A stretch of DNA of 64,000 nt. Source: Ignelater luminosus (Eukaryota; Arthropoda; Insecta; Coleoptera; Elateridae). The stretch is taken from positions 91,686 to 155,685 of the forward strand of contig VTPC01008022.1 of the NCBI GenBank assembly GCA_011009095.1, read 5' to 3'. Positions within the stretch are counted from its first letter, which is position 1. Each line of letters begins with the position of its first letter. The notes under the pieces were generated by a model that did not search any database, was not told where the DNA came from, and saw only the letters and a program-made list of their open reading frames with translations. The position numbers and the translations under genes were made by a program. Shown in pieces: positions 23,801 to 34,209 of this stretch.

Positions 23801-26800
23801 GCCGATCTCAAATTCATTCTCTATGTTACCAATGGCTTTACCAGCACAAGGCATTTATCCAGCTAATATGCGTGCCACCATTACCCCTATTCCAATGACT
23901 CCACCAGCACCACCTCCTAAACCGACTGCTGCACCACCACCGCCTCAACCTGTTCTACCAACTCTGACTGATGACATGTTTGTGGTAGAAGCGCCATCAT
24001 TTATTGTTCCTTACGTGTATGAAAAACCTCCTATAAAAGACTTAAAAGAATTTGTGAAAGCTCTCGAGAATGAAATTGCAAATGAACAAAAAAAGAAATC
24101 AGATCAGGAGAAAAAAAGCGGCGAAGAGAAACCCGATAAAGAAAAGGAAGAAGGTGATAAGGAGAGAAAAGAGGACTGTACAGAAGATGAAAAGGAAAGT
24201 GATAACAAAAAGGGGACGGAAAATAAAGAACACTCAGAGGAAAGCATGGAAGTAGATAAGGAAAAGAGTGAAGGCACCGATAATGAGAAAGAAAATAAAA
24301 AAGATGAGAGTACAGATGGAAAAGCCTCCACGGAAACAGACTTACCAGCAATGCCGGTGCCGTCTGCAACCACATTGGCGGCAGAATTGCGTAAACCACC
24401 CGCAACTTACTTTGATAGTCCATTGGGTAAATTTTTCATGGGTATCGGATATAGTTTAGTCCAAGAAGCTGTGCAATCGGATTTGTTGAAACAACAGAAA
24501 CGAAGGCGAGATCGTGAAGGTGGTCAGAATCCTGATACTTTAAAAACTATTAATTCTTTAATGAAGAATCTAGAGTATACTAAAGAAAATAATGAGCCAT
24601 ATCATATGGAGACCAAAAAGTGTGAATTTTGTAGTTTTAAGACTGAATCGGCGCTTGCAATGGCCTATCACTTAGAAACACCTCACATGAAAAATTATAT
24701 TTATCGTTGCAATTTTTGTCCATATGAGGTTCGAAGTCCACATGATATTTTATTTCACATGGAGGTGCAGCATGGAGTGAGGGGGCGCTTGGAAAGAGCT
24801 CCTGCTTTTCATCAGTGTCCTAACTGTCCTTTCGAAGATAACCAAAAGGGAAAACTGTCGAGGCATCTAGTAGCCTGCGCACGTAAATTTAAGCCAGAAC
24901 GTAATCTGGAACCGCCTGCAGATTATGAGCCACCTGCGAAGATACCTCGAGCGCCCAGGATGAAACAGCAAGGTTTAGGAACCGCCGCCGCCGTTTATCA
25001 GGCGATGGCTAGAACGTCTCAGTATCAGATGATGTCGAAAATGCCCTCGAATCTGTCTGCAATGCAGCGTGGCAGGGGCAGACCTTCTCTGGGAGTACCT
25101 CCTGCCAAGCAACCCGGTGCTATTAGATCAGTGACACCTACGAATATGCTTTATAAGCAAGCGGCGAGTATGTCCGGTGGGTCTGTTTTGGTACCTACTA
25201 ATTACCAGTTGAGCGGAAACCAGTTGTATCAGGTGAGTTTAAGAGAATTGCTGCAACTCGATGCACCTCTCTGTAGCTTATGTTCTTTTTCTTTTTAATT
25301 TTTTTGCACTTTGTGAAATTTCAAAATAACACATCAGTTCTGACAGAATTCTAAAAAGAGCGTCTATCTTTAAAATTTGTATTAGCTAGAGTAATATTAG
25401 GATCTTTGATGTGTGTGTTAGGTGGTGGGCGGACATGAGATGGGCGGCCGCTTAGGCCCTAGCAGTGCCACCGCGTTTCTGCCCAGCATATCTGCCGCGC
25501 CCAACTCTATCACAATCCAGGTATGCACCAACACTGCTTGTGTAATTGGTTGCAGCTGTACTATGATTTTGTGACTCACTTTTATCAACAATCATCCTGA
25601 ATACGCATTTATCATTTGTTTTTTGATGACTAACAAGTTTTATTATTTCTAATCATCATTCTCCTAATGCATTTTTATTCATTTTTTTAATGTAAGTTAA
25701 GAACTTACAGGAAAGACCGAGGTACAGTAGAAATATTTACTTTTTTTGTTATTACTCATGTCAATCACTTTTATTTATTGTTTACTGTTACTGTTATTAG
25801 CTTTATTTTGAAAATTGAAGATTAAAGATAATATTTGCTTGATAGAGGGGTAAGGTTAACAGATTTATGCACAAGGGTTATCTCTTTTTTACTATGCCTT
25901 ACTGTATCAAGAGGTTAAGGGCATGCTGTGTTATAACATTCATCTTATAATTATTATTACTAGCATGGGAAACTTTATTCATTTTCATTTAAAGGAAACG
26001 AAAGCTTTTTTGATTGTATTCCTGTAGTCACATAAAAGAGGATAATTTATACAGTTAATGTTTTACAGAACTCATTAATTAATTAAAAAGACTTGGTAAA
26101 AAGGAGCAAATACATTTTTAAGTAAATAGAAACATACCAAACAGATTTGTTACAGATGTGACATTATGTAGAGATCGGAGGTAAAACGAGGTTATGTTGA
26201 CTGTTTACGTACTTGCATTTTGAAAACTTAATTCAATCTATGTGTAATATATTGTTGATGTTGATGATTAATTTATCTTACATTTTAAATTTAAGTAAGA
26301 AACTTTAATGATTGCACTTCCAGTCTCAAATTTTATCTTATCACGTCATGTACAAATGCCTGTTCCTATTGAAGTTGGCATATTAAATTTTTAGATTAAA
26401 TATAGGAATCCTTGTAATTTTATTTCATATGACTAAAGGCTACTTCTACATATTAAATATTATACATCGAAGTATTTTGTTTACTGTACAACCAACTAGA
26501 TACAAGTAATTTCTCTACATATTAATCTGAGTAAGTTTAGGAGCTTTCAAGAAAATCTTTGTGGAAGATATTAATCAATTGACAATGGCAAACTCTTCAC
26601 GAATGTATTCACTAACACAATGTAATGAATGAACTGAGCAAGTGATGTGCATTAAATTTGGATAAAATATTTTGAGTACTCCAGCTGCTTTTACCTTAAT
26701 AAAGTGCTGCATCACTGAGTAACAACACTTTTTCTGGAATACAATATCCTCATGCTGTCATTAAACAAATTTTGCAATGGTTTGATGGTTGGTATTTTCT

Positions 26801-29800
26801 GGTTGCTTTGACACCAGCAAACAGGGAGTTCCTGCTTCATTACTAGTTAATGTTCCTGCAATAATATTTGCTATATAGTGGCCTTACTAATCTCTTGTTT
26901 CATCGATACACGTCCATAAAAAATTTTTTCCAATTTCCTTCCGAATTTGTTCTATACTTGATTTGTAACACAAGCTTAAATAATTTTTCCTTAGTGTTGA
27001 TTCGTCAGGAATTAATTTGATTAGTGTGTTTTTCTAAAAAACTTCTAAGGATTGCATTTTTTTAATTTATGCATAGGTATATTTGCTGCAACAAGTGCTT
27101 CACATAATTTGAAGGAAAACTCGGACCTTTTAGGTCACTTTTTCAAATGCATTTTTTATTAATGATTGTTTTGTAGGTTTTCTTTTTACGTTACATTAGA
27201 GATGCTGTGTAACGTGAAATCTTTTCGTTGCATTACTCTAAAATTAAGTTGGTTTGTTAGGGCTAAAGTTAAGAGGAAGTAAAAAACACATCGTTTTTTC
27301 ACAGACTTGACAATTTAAAACTTCACCGTCAGTACTTAAACAAGCATCTATATTTGCTCATTGACTATAATTCGCACCTAACAGTTCTATTTTTTATATT
27401 CACTCACTCAATTGCAGAAAGTAAACGAAAAGGACAGGCTTCTTGTAACCACCGGTTCAAGATATAAAGTAAGAAGGGTTGAACAACAGCATATCTTATT
27501 TATTGATAAGCCGGAAACAAATTTAAATCCAAGTAAAATTTCTCCCAGTTGGCTCAATCTTCTTACAAAACTCACTTTTATGGCTTTTAAACAGCATTTG
27601 CCTTTGTTAGACTTGTAGAAAAAATGTGTTTTGACAAGGACGTAACTCAGTTTGTCTAAATCTTTCTAGTTAATAATTTAATTTGGTGTTCACCTGACTT
27701 GTTAGGTAGCTTGTAATCCTTTTATTGCTTTGTAAGTTAAGAAGATTGAACCTCTTAGAAAATATGCATTATACCTGATTTATGTTGGAAATCACACTAA
27801 AAGGGACAGAAAAGCAAAAAAGCTTTAAAAAAGGCAAATATTGCCAAAAACCTGTAAAAAACCAAAGACATAGTTACATATTTGGAATCTGTATTTACTG
27901 AAAAGCATTTTAATTTTAATGTGCCTTAAGTTCGGCCAATTACAAAGAAAAGGAACTTGCCTAACTATCCGGTCTTTATTTATAACCTGCTAAAATAGAG
28001 TATCTTAGCAGAAAATAAAAAATTGAATTCGTAAGTTACCGGGCTTTACATCTTAAGTATGTGTTTGTATTATTGATAAAATATGTAACTAATTAAAACG
28101 TTTTGGTTGAGGAGGTAGAGACCTGCATGGGCCAGTTTTTCTAGTCGGGCCGTTAGGCGGCCCAGGTCGAAGCTCGTGTTTGGGTTGGGCCAGGCTTCAG
28201 TTTAAAAATTTATTGGGCTGTCGGGTCTTTTGAACACCTCGGCCTTTCGGGCTTTTCTGGTCTGTAGAACCGTTCGGACCTCTCACACCATTTGGGCCAT
28301 TGGGCCTTTGGGCCTTTTGGATTTCTTGGTCCTTCGGGTCTATCGGGTCGTTTTGATCTCTTGGGCCTCTTCAGCCTTTTGGACTTCTTAGCATTTCGGG
28401 TCTATCAGGCCGTCTTGATCTCTCAAGCCTGTTGGACCTCTTGAGCCTGTCGGACCTCCCGGGTCCTCGAGCCTTTCGGATCTTTTGTGCCGTTCGTGTT
28501 TTTTTCAGTTTACAGTTACTGGGACTTTTTCGGGCCACTTCTAGTTTGTCTTCAGTTAGACCAGGCCTGGAAATTTCGGTCTGTGGAGGGCTCTATGAGG
28601 AGGTACAAAATGAAAATTGAAGATAAGTTGTGAGTACTGGAGTATGGAAAATTTTCTCCAAATTGAGGATTCTTTGAACTTGATGGGGGAAATTAGTGAT
28701 GATCTTTAAAAAGTGGGGATTAATTAAAAATTTTGAATAAATTTTCAAACTTAGTCGTTTTTTACTAGAAAAATTATGTTTTTTCGAGTTTACTTTATTA
28801 TTGTTGTTAATAATGAAAGTTTTATGTTATTGGAAGCTTTGGAGTAAGTACAAAATTTTACAAATAAACAAGTGTTTTGAGAAATTGATAAAAAATCTTT
28901 CCATTTGTTGCATACTCTCCTGGACACACATTGGAGAAAAACCAAAGTCCGTAAATAATACTAGTGTGCTGGAAAAGATAGGTGTTCCTATTAGCAGCCA
29001 TTTGTAATCAAAAAGATTAAGGTTAGATTAACGTAGATGATATTATATTCATTATTTTATGACAGTCACACTGTTGCCACAACAGTGAAACATATTGTCA
29101 AAAACAAAATAAATATTATAAATCTTCAGATTTGGAAACTTACACCAGCTCTGGCAGCATTGGTTGTAGCTATAATCACCTTTTTGATACATTTTGACGA
29201 AGTTTAACGCCATCTGTTGGTGATGATTTTCACCTACAGCATAAAAGATTATTTGTATTCACAAACAAGTAGCAAATTATTGCATTAGCGACATAAAATT
29301 GCTGGAGAGTTGGCAGAACTCGTTTACAACCACTGACAGTGCCCAATCACCACTGGTGGTAACAAGTCAGCAAGATTACAGCTTGTGGACACAAGCATTA
29401 TTTCAAGAATTTTTGTAGTTGGGGACATTTTTGTTAGACGGGTGGGGAGGAAGATTGTTTATACTTCGCAACACTGGCACCTTTTTTGTTCCGTCTAAAG
29501 CCCTGCTTAGTGATTTGCTATTTCTCACTGTATTTGCTAAATTTGCTCACTTTTTTTCACTTTTTATTGTGTATCGCAGCTTGTGGTAGCCCTGGTAATA
29601 TATTTTACAATGCAGAAATATAATCAGCAGTGCAGAAATATAATCAGCAGTGCGGAAATATATTTGGCAATACAGTGGAACCCCCATAAGTTGTACTTCT
29701 GTAACTCGAAATTTATTGCGTTCCCTTGCACTTGTATACTAATTGCACGTAATTGCCGCTTGTAGTTGCACTATTTTCTTGTTCTATCCATTCTATACTT

Positions 29801-32800
29801 TCTCTGACTTCAGACAACTCTTTTTTCATCTCCTTATTTTGCTTCTCCAGTTTCTTATTTTCTTTCTTTAGATTTTCTGTTTCTCTTCTTAAACTTGATA
29901 ATTCATCTGTACTTTTGTTGTTCTTCTCTTATTTCACCCATTTTTAGTTCCTGTATCCTTAACAACCCATCTATTTTGTCTTCTTCTTGCTTGTGTGACT
30001 TTCTTTTCTTTTACTTCTTTTGAAAGTCGTTCTCCGCTTGAAACTCTTGAGTACTCTTCACTCTCCATGCTTGACTAATCAAGCTAGGTTTCAGAAGCCT
30101 TTGTAATAAAACAAATAAAATCACTCCCCTCAAGTGAGTATATTTATATGCTTTACTGTTATTTGGATTGCCTAGCAGTCGATCTCGATCTTACTCCTAT
30201 TTACTCTCCAAATTCACCACTATTCTTACTCTTTTGATTGTGTAATTTTGTATAGATTCACTCGTAATGCCCCAAAATCTGAGTTTAACTAGGGAGTGAA
30301 AGAATACATGTGTATTTTATCCAAAAATCTCACTGTCAGCTTGTAACCTACTTTTAAAATCACTGATAAAATAATAATCAATTAATTGTTAAACCTAATT
30401 TCTTTAATCACCTATTAAGAGTTTCATGACTCCAAATAGGAATCACTATGTGCCTTCAAAAAGAAATTTAATCTGCATAACCTATGATGTGAGAAACTTA
30501 ACATCAGGGCTTTATTTAGTTTTTGTACCAGGTGTCTGTTTAATACTGTGACCTAATTGCTTTTAAGCTGATAGTAAATTAACTAAACTTAAGTTGGTAA
30601 TGAAAGATTTACATTGAAACAAAATTAATTTTAACCTCAACTCGACTTTGACAGATGTTATCTTAATTATTTAAGGTTAATTAAAATTAATTTAGTTCAT
30701 TTCTACCTATAGCAGTGTTACCAATTTCACAGGTGCACCAACTCAAAAAAGAGTCACAATATAGGAAAAAACCAAAGCCAGTTCATTGTGAGACAAAGTA
30801 CTGACACCAAATAAAAGGCGATCAATAATGATCTTTTCTCCGCTAGAGGCGCTGTTCCACGTCAAATTTGACCAGTTTGAACGTTGGTTTATAAGTTTGA
30901 GGTTATTAAAATTTGGGTTTTAGATAAAAGTAATTATAAATGTCTTGCTGTTGCGTATTATCCATGATTCTTTGCAAAGTTTGTATGAGCAAGTGTATAT
31001 TTTCCATTCCCTCGCCATCATCTTAATCACTTCACAATAATTTTTTTATAAATTGCTGCAAAACAGATTTTGTAGTGGTTACACAATCGTTTCTGAATAA
31101 ACTGAGTTAACCCAAATAACTCTGTTATGTAATTTGCATGATCAGATCAAAAATACGAGTTAAGTTTCCGAAAATGCATTATTTATTACTGTTGGGTTTT
31201 TGATTTTGCTTTTGTGGAGCACACTGCTCCCTCGTTTCTGTCGACTATGGTAAGCTTCCTTATTCTGCAGTAATTATTATAATAATGTTCGATTTTCACT
31301 TAGTACATTTATTGAATTAGAAATATTTAATTAACATAACACATTATAATTTATTTATGTATCGATGTGCAAACGTATTCTAACTTATTTAATATGTATG
31401 TATCAATGTGCTAATACATTCTAACTTATTTATAATTATGTATAGATGTGCATGCTCGCTTTGCACATATTCGAGTGTGCGTCTTCTTTTTTGTTTTTCT
31501 TGGTTCCCTTAGGTACAGGGCAACCCGGGCCGACGGTCAGTTACGCCCCCTTAAGAGGGTCGGTATTTCACAGATGGCTAAAATGACCGACAACCTTGAC
31601 AATTACTTTTTTCTAAAACTTCAAGTTTTAATAACCTCAAACTTATAAACTGATGTTTAAACTTGTCAAATTTGACATAGAACAACAGCGCCTCTAGCGG
31701 AGAAAAAATCGTTATTGATCGTCTTTTGTTTGGTGTCGGTACTTTGCTTCACAATCAACTGGTTTTGAAAAAAACATAATTGTTGTGACATTGATTGGAA
31801 ATTTAAAAAACTAATTTGAGGGTGATCACACAACACCCACACAACTCTAAACCATAATGACTATTATAAATCTTCAGATTTGGAGATTTAGAGCCAGCTC
31901 TGGCAACATTGGTTGTAGCTGATAATCACTCCCTTTCCTCCTAGACAAGTTTTGTAAATACACTACTGTCCCATCAAAGCTTTTTTGGTAACAGAAAAAC
32001 TATCAATCAGTTCTGCAACTAGAGGTATAAGCAAAAAAACAACACAACCCTTAAATAATAATACACACAATTGAATCAACCAAACAATTAGGGAGATTAA
32101 AATTAAGCAATTGATGAATCAGTTCCTTCAGTAATTGCTCAGTTCCATAATTATTTAATTATGGCACAGATGCAGACAGCTTGATTTCTAATAATCTGTT
32201 TAGTCAGTTAATTGAATAATCAAATAATTGGATAATCGATTAAGCGATCTTTTTTTAAATGATAAACTTTTGATCAATCAATTATTTATTGTAAAAAATC
32301 CTCTCCTTCCTATCGAGTCTTTAAAAAACCTTTCTTTGCGTGTCATAAAGTTAAATCACTAGTAAGACTGCTTTATGTGACTAATCAGGTAGAATATTTA
32401 TTATTAGCTTTTTCTTTCTTTTTTTTTTAATTAATCTTCCGATTGTTTTCACCCTTCTAAATTTTTAATTAATAAAAATGCCTATATTTCTAATCTTTCT
32501 GATTGTATTCATTTAGCAGCAACAGCAGCAGCAGCAGCAACAAAGTCCTTTAAGCAAAATGAAGCCAGTACAACAGCCGAGTATTTCAATAACGCCCTTA
32601 CCTCGTGGTAGTGCAGCTACCGGTGTAACCATTACGAAACCGGGCGATTCTAATCCTAAGAATTCTTTTGTTATCTGTGAAATATGTGATGGTTACATTA
32701 AAGATTTGGAACAGTTACGGAACCATATGCAATGGATACATAAAGTTAAAATTCATCCTAAAATGATATACAATAGGCCTCCACTTAACTGCCAAAAGTG

Positions 32801-33663
32801 CCAATTTCGATTTTTCACCGATCAAGGCCTAGAAAGACATTTATTAGGATCTCATGGACTTGTTACTTCGAGTATGCAAGAAGCTGCTAACAGAAGTAAA
32901 GATGCGGGGCGTTGTCCAGTGTGTGGAAGGGTAAATCTACGATTAAAACTATTTTATTAGTGTACTAATCTGAATTTTCTTCGATTAGGTTTATCAGTGG
33001 AAGTTGCTTAATCATGTGGCTCGAGATCATAATATGACATTAAAACCTGCACATTTATCTTATAAGTGTACAGTTTGTACAGCAACGTTTGGCATGTATA
33101 AACAGTTTGAAAGTCATGTGTATTCAGCTCATAGTGTTGTTGCTAAACGTGTTATGGACAAGAAGAATACGTCTGCAACGCCCACAAGTTCTACTAAAAA
33201 CGAGTCTGTTTTAAAGCCTTTGAAAATTAACGATGAAATCACCATCATTCCTCAACCAGCTAAACCTAGTAACGGTGCAAGTGGTGGTAAGGAAGAAAGT
33301 GTACCTTCTACTTCAGGAACTTCAATAAGTGCACGTAATAGTACCGGTTATAGTAATGGAAATCCCGGTACTAGTAAAAGTAGGTAAAAGTTCTTTTTTA
33401 CTTCTATTTTTGTGGACTGAATGGAAGTAGAAATTATTATAAGTACCGGGGGAGTTGATAATTTTTATTTCTTGAAAAGAAGTAAGAGTATGTAATACAT
33501 ATTATGAATTTTTATCAATTGGATGTTAATATTTTCTTATTTCTTAGGTGTTAGTAATGAGCCAAGGAACAAATCATCATCTAGTTCTCCTTCTTCATCA
33601 TCATCGACATCGCGGTTGGAGCGTTTATCACGTCGTAAACCAACATCCCAGACGGATAACTGA
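20833..33663 (+). CDS. MEP-1: MEP-1 zinc-finger protein (MOG-interacting, ectopic P-granules 1)
   Basis: Six coding exons (20833-20893, 22717-25232, 25422-25520, 32517-32930, 32989-33379, 33548-33663) join in frame to 1198 residues. Residues 1-300 are acidic; 300-450 are low-complexity with Pro-rich runs; 460-570 are a Lys/Glu-rich charged segment. A conserved block follows ([20 protein letters not shown]). Seven C2H2-type fingers start near residues 656, 685, 721, 946, 984, 1025 and 1057. The finger number and spacing and the block before the first finger match MEP-1. In worms MEP-1 binds MOG RNA helicases and the Mi-2 homologue LET-418; in flies it forms the two-subunit dMec complex with Mi-2, a nuclear repressor recruited in part through SUMO. 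The 25521-32516 intron is unusually long for the gene and repeat-filled. Exon 2 and the finger exons are secure; exon 1 rests on phase and start context. Confidence 0.9.
22717..25232 (+). CDS. MEP-1: MEP-1 exon 2: acidic region, Pro-rich region and zinc fingers 1-3
   Basis: The largest exon, 2516 bp. The frame opens upstream of the acceptor (TTTTTATAG) and runs past the CAG/GTGAGT donor at 25232 into the intron, where it stops at 25298. The true exon is shorter than the open frame at both ends. The first part repeats short hydrophobic-acidic motifs ([28 protein letters not shown]). Fingers at residues 656-742 use CxxC...HxxxxH or CxxC...HxxxC spacing. Confidence 0.92.
25422..25520 (+). CDS. 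MEP-1: MEP-1 exon 3
   Basis: Acceptor TGTGTGTTAG and donor CAG/GTATGC bound 33 codons in phase 0. They encode [19 protein letters not shown] and [10 protein letters not shown], a small Ala/Ser-rich segment between the finger clusters. The segment is GC-richer than its flanks, as expected of coding sequence here. Confidence 0.85.
25521..26515. other. Left part of MEP-1 intron 3
   Basis: AT-rich intronic sequence between exon 3 and the hAT-like relic. No exon, repeat family or RNA gene recognised. Confidence 0.5.
26520..27380 (-). pseudogene. hAT-like transposase relic inside MEP-1 intron 3
   Basis: Reverse-strand translation, with stops and shifts, gives in order: [12 protein letters not shown] (BED-like finger remnant), [83 protein letters not shown] and a segment matching FYPNLIHVTC. 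This order is that of a hAT-like family abundant in insect genomes, in which the IDET Asp and later DAA Asp belong to the catalytic core. It runs antisense to MEP-1 and is riddled with stops, so it is an old insertion with no product. The superfamily assignment is by memory of the motif order. Confidence 0.7.
28110..28600 (-). repeat. Minisatellite-bearing interspersed element, inverted copy
   Basis: Read on the minus strand it has the same layout as the copies at 36.6-40 kb: a 5' module with CTGNNGACAAACTAGAAGTGGCCCGAAAAAG-type sequence near 28600-28530, an array of GACCCGAAGG/GGCCCAAAGG-like units (28500-28240), a segment like ATTTTTAAACTGAAGCCTGG, and a 3' end with GGCCCATGCAGGTCTCTA near 28115. 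It is markedly GC-richer than the flanking intron and has no real coding frame. Confidence 0.65.
29060..29165 (+). repeat. Short dispersed repeat (TCAGATTTGGA type), copy 2
   Basis: Same block order as the copy at 5600-5700, ending CTGGCAGCATTGGTTGTAGC. That ending is nearly identical to the end of copy 3 at 31858-31930. Confidence 0.55.
29613..29672 (+). repeat. Three 19-base direct repeats
   Basis: The unit TGCAGAAATATAATCAGCAG, with one-base changes, occurs three times in a row. A CAGTGGAACCCCCATAAG block follows immediately and resembles the terminal repeat of pogo/Tigger elements. Confidence 0.7.
29673..29725 (+). mobile_element. Pogo/Tigger-like terminal repeat
   Basis: CAGTGGAACCCCCATAAGTT followed by a second, degenerate half-unit (CTTCTGTAACTCG). 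The duplicated CGA-TAA half-units are typical of Tigger-type ends. No opposite end is recognised nearby. Confidence 0.45.
29750..30071 (-). pseudogene. LINE ORF1 coiled-coil fragment
   Basis: From ATG at 30071 on the minus strand: [18 protein letters not shown], a Lys/Glu stretch, then after shifts a leucine-heptad coiled coil ([20 protein letters not shown] and a further [15 protein letters not shown] segment). Short ORF1 proteins with this coiled coil precede the endonuclease-RT frame in L1-like and related insect LINEs. The frame is broken at least twice and stops at the pogo-like end, so only the 5' part of the LINE coding sequence remains. Confidence 0.6.
30522..30722 (-). repeat. Dispersed repeat family, minus copy
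   Basis: Inverted relative to 1662-1800; the two copies share several 20-base blocks. The left edge (AGGTGTCTGTTTAATACTG) resembles the GGGTGTCCATTTAATATGG end of the other copy. Confidence 0.5.
30771..31771. mobile_element. Element with ~165-bp terminal inverted arms
   Basis: The left arm (30771-30940) and the right arm (31601-31771) are inverted copies. Both contain GACACCAAA, CTCCGCTAGAGGCGCTGTT, CAAATTTGAC and TTATAAGTTTGAGGTTATTA. The interior (about 660 bp) has no coding frame of note. It includes a GC-richer patch near 31500-31570. The size and lack of coding suggest a non-autonomous DNA element. A clear target duplication was not found. Confidence 0.75.
31858..31930 (+). repeat. Short dispersed repeat (TCAGATTTGGA type), copy 3
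   Basis: ATTATAAATCTTCAGATTTG and CTGGCAACATTGGTTGTAGC match copy 2 at 29060 almost exactly. It lies just right of the long-TIR element. Confidence 0.55.
32517..32930 (+). CDS. MEP-1: MEP-1 exon 4: poly-Gln and zinc fingers 4-5
   Basis: Acceptor CATTTAG precedes 32517. The exon opens with nine Gln codons (mixed CAG/CAA), then a basic-hydrophobic linker, finger 4 (CEIC...HMQWIH) and finger 5 (CQKC...HLLGSH). It ends inside finger 6 after CPVCGR, at AGG/GTAAAT. TAGCAG at the acceptor is a NAGNAG site, so isoforms differing by one Gln are possible. Confidence 0.92.
32989..33379 (+). CDS. MEP-1: MEP-1 exon 5: zinc fingers 6 (second half) and 7
   Basis: After a 58-bp intron, [14 protein letters not shown] completes finger 6, and CTVC...HVYSAH forms finger 7. 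A Ser/Thr/Gly-rich tail follows. Of two candidate donors, only GTAGGT at 33380 keeps the frame into the last exon; GTAAAA at 33384 would lead straight to a stop. Confidence 0.9.
33548..33663 (+). CDS. MEP-1: MEP-1 last exon
   Basis: Acceptor TTATTTCTTAG. It encodes [19 protein letters not shown] followed by a basic [16 protein letters not shown] ending and TGA at 33661. The Ser-rich, then basic tail continues the composition of exon 5. Confidence 0.85.
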
Positions 33664-34190
33664 GACTCTGTAACTTCGTTTAGTGAAAATATAGTAAGTG
33701 GTGTGTGGGTACTGTTCGTGGGATAGTTTACTACATCACACCTCCTCCTTTGGGACTTTGCTTTATATGAAAAAATATAATACGATATAATGTTTTTTAA
33801 ACATGGACCAATCAATTCATTTACTTTATTATTTTTTTAAAATGATACAAGATGTGTATTATCATCGTTGCCCTTACTGTTAATTTAGAAATGTGATTAG
33901 TGAAATTGATTTATAATCTCAATTTTTCATTTATAATTAATTGCAAACTATTTATTTATATATACGAATATAAACAAATTAAAGTTAAACAAATTATTTA
34001 ATTGTGCTGCAGTATGTGTTAAAAATTTTACTCTATTATTAGTTCTGCGTGCTGCAGTTTTAGATAGGTTATTGAAAAAGTATCGTCATTGCACTATAAA
34101 ATTTTCTGATGAGAAAACAAAAGAATAGAGTTTCCATGTTTTCTTTTCTTTTTCTAGTAACTTCTTCTCTCTTAGTGCTGTTTTCAAATG

Positions 34191-34200
34191 AATAAATAAA
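34191..34200 (+). terminator. Candidate MEP-1 polyadenylation signal
   Basis: Overlapping AATAAATAAA, about 530 bases after the MEP-1 stop, in an AT-rich 3' UTR. The cleavage site was not determined. Confidence 0.45.
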
Positions 34201-34209
34201 TTTTAATGT

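Noticed and set aside
22695..24423. Antisense frames opposite MEP-1 exon 2
   Set aside because: Shadows of a low-complexity acidic and Lys/Glu-rich coding exon.
27412..27618. Possible extra MEP-1 exon after a CAATTGCAG acceptor
   Set aside because: The frame ends in a stop with no donor, and known MEP-1 layout does not need it; exon 3 joins exon 4 in phase.
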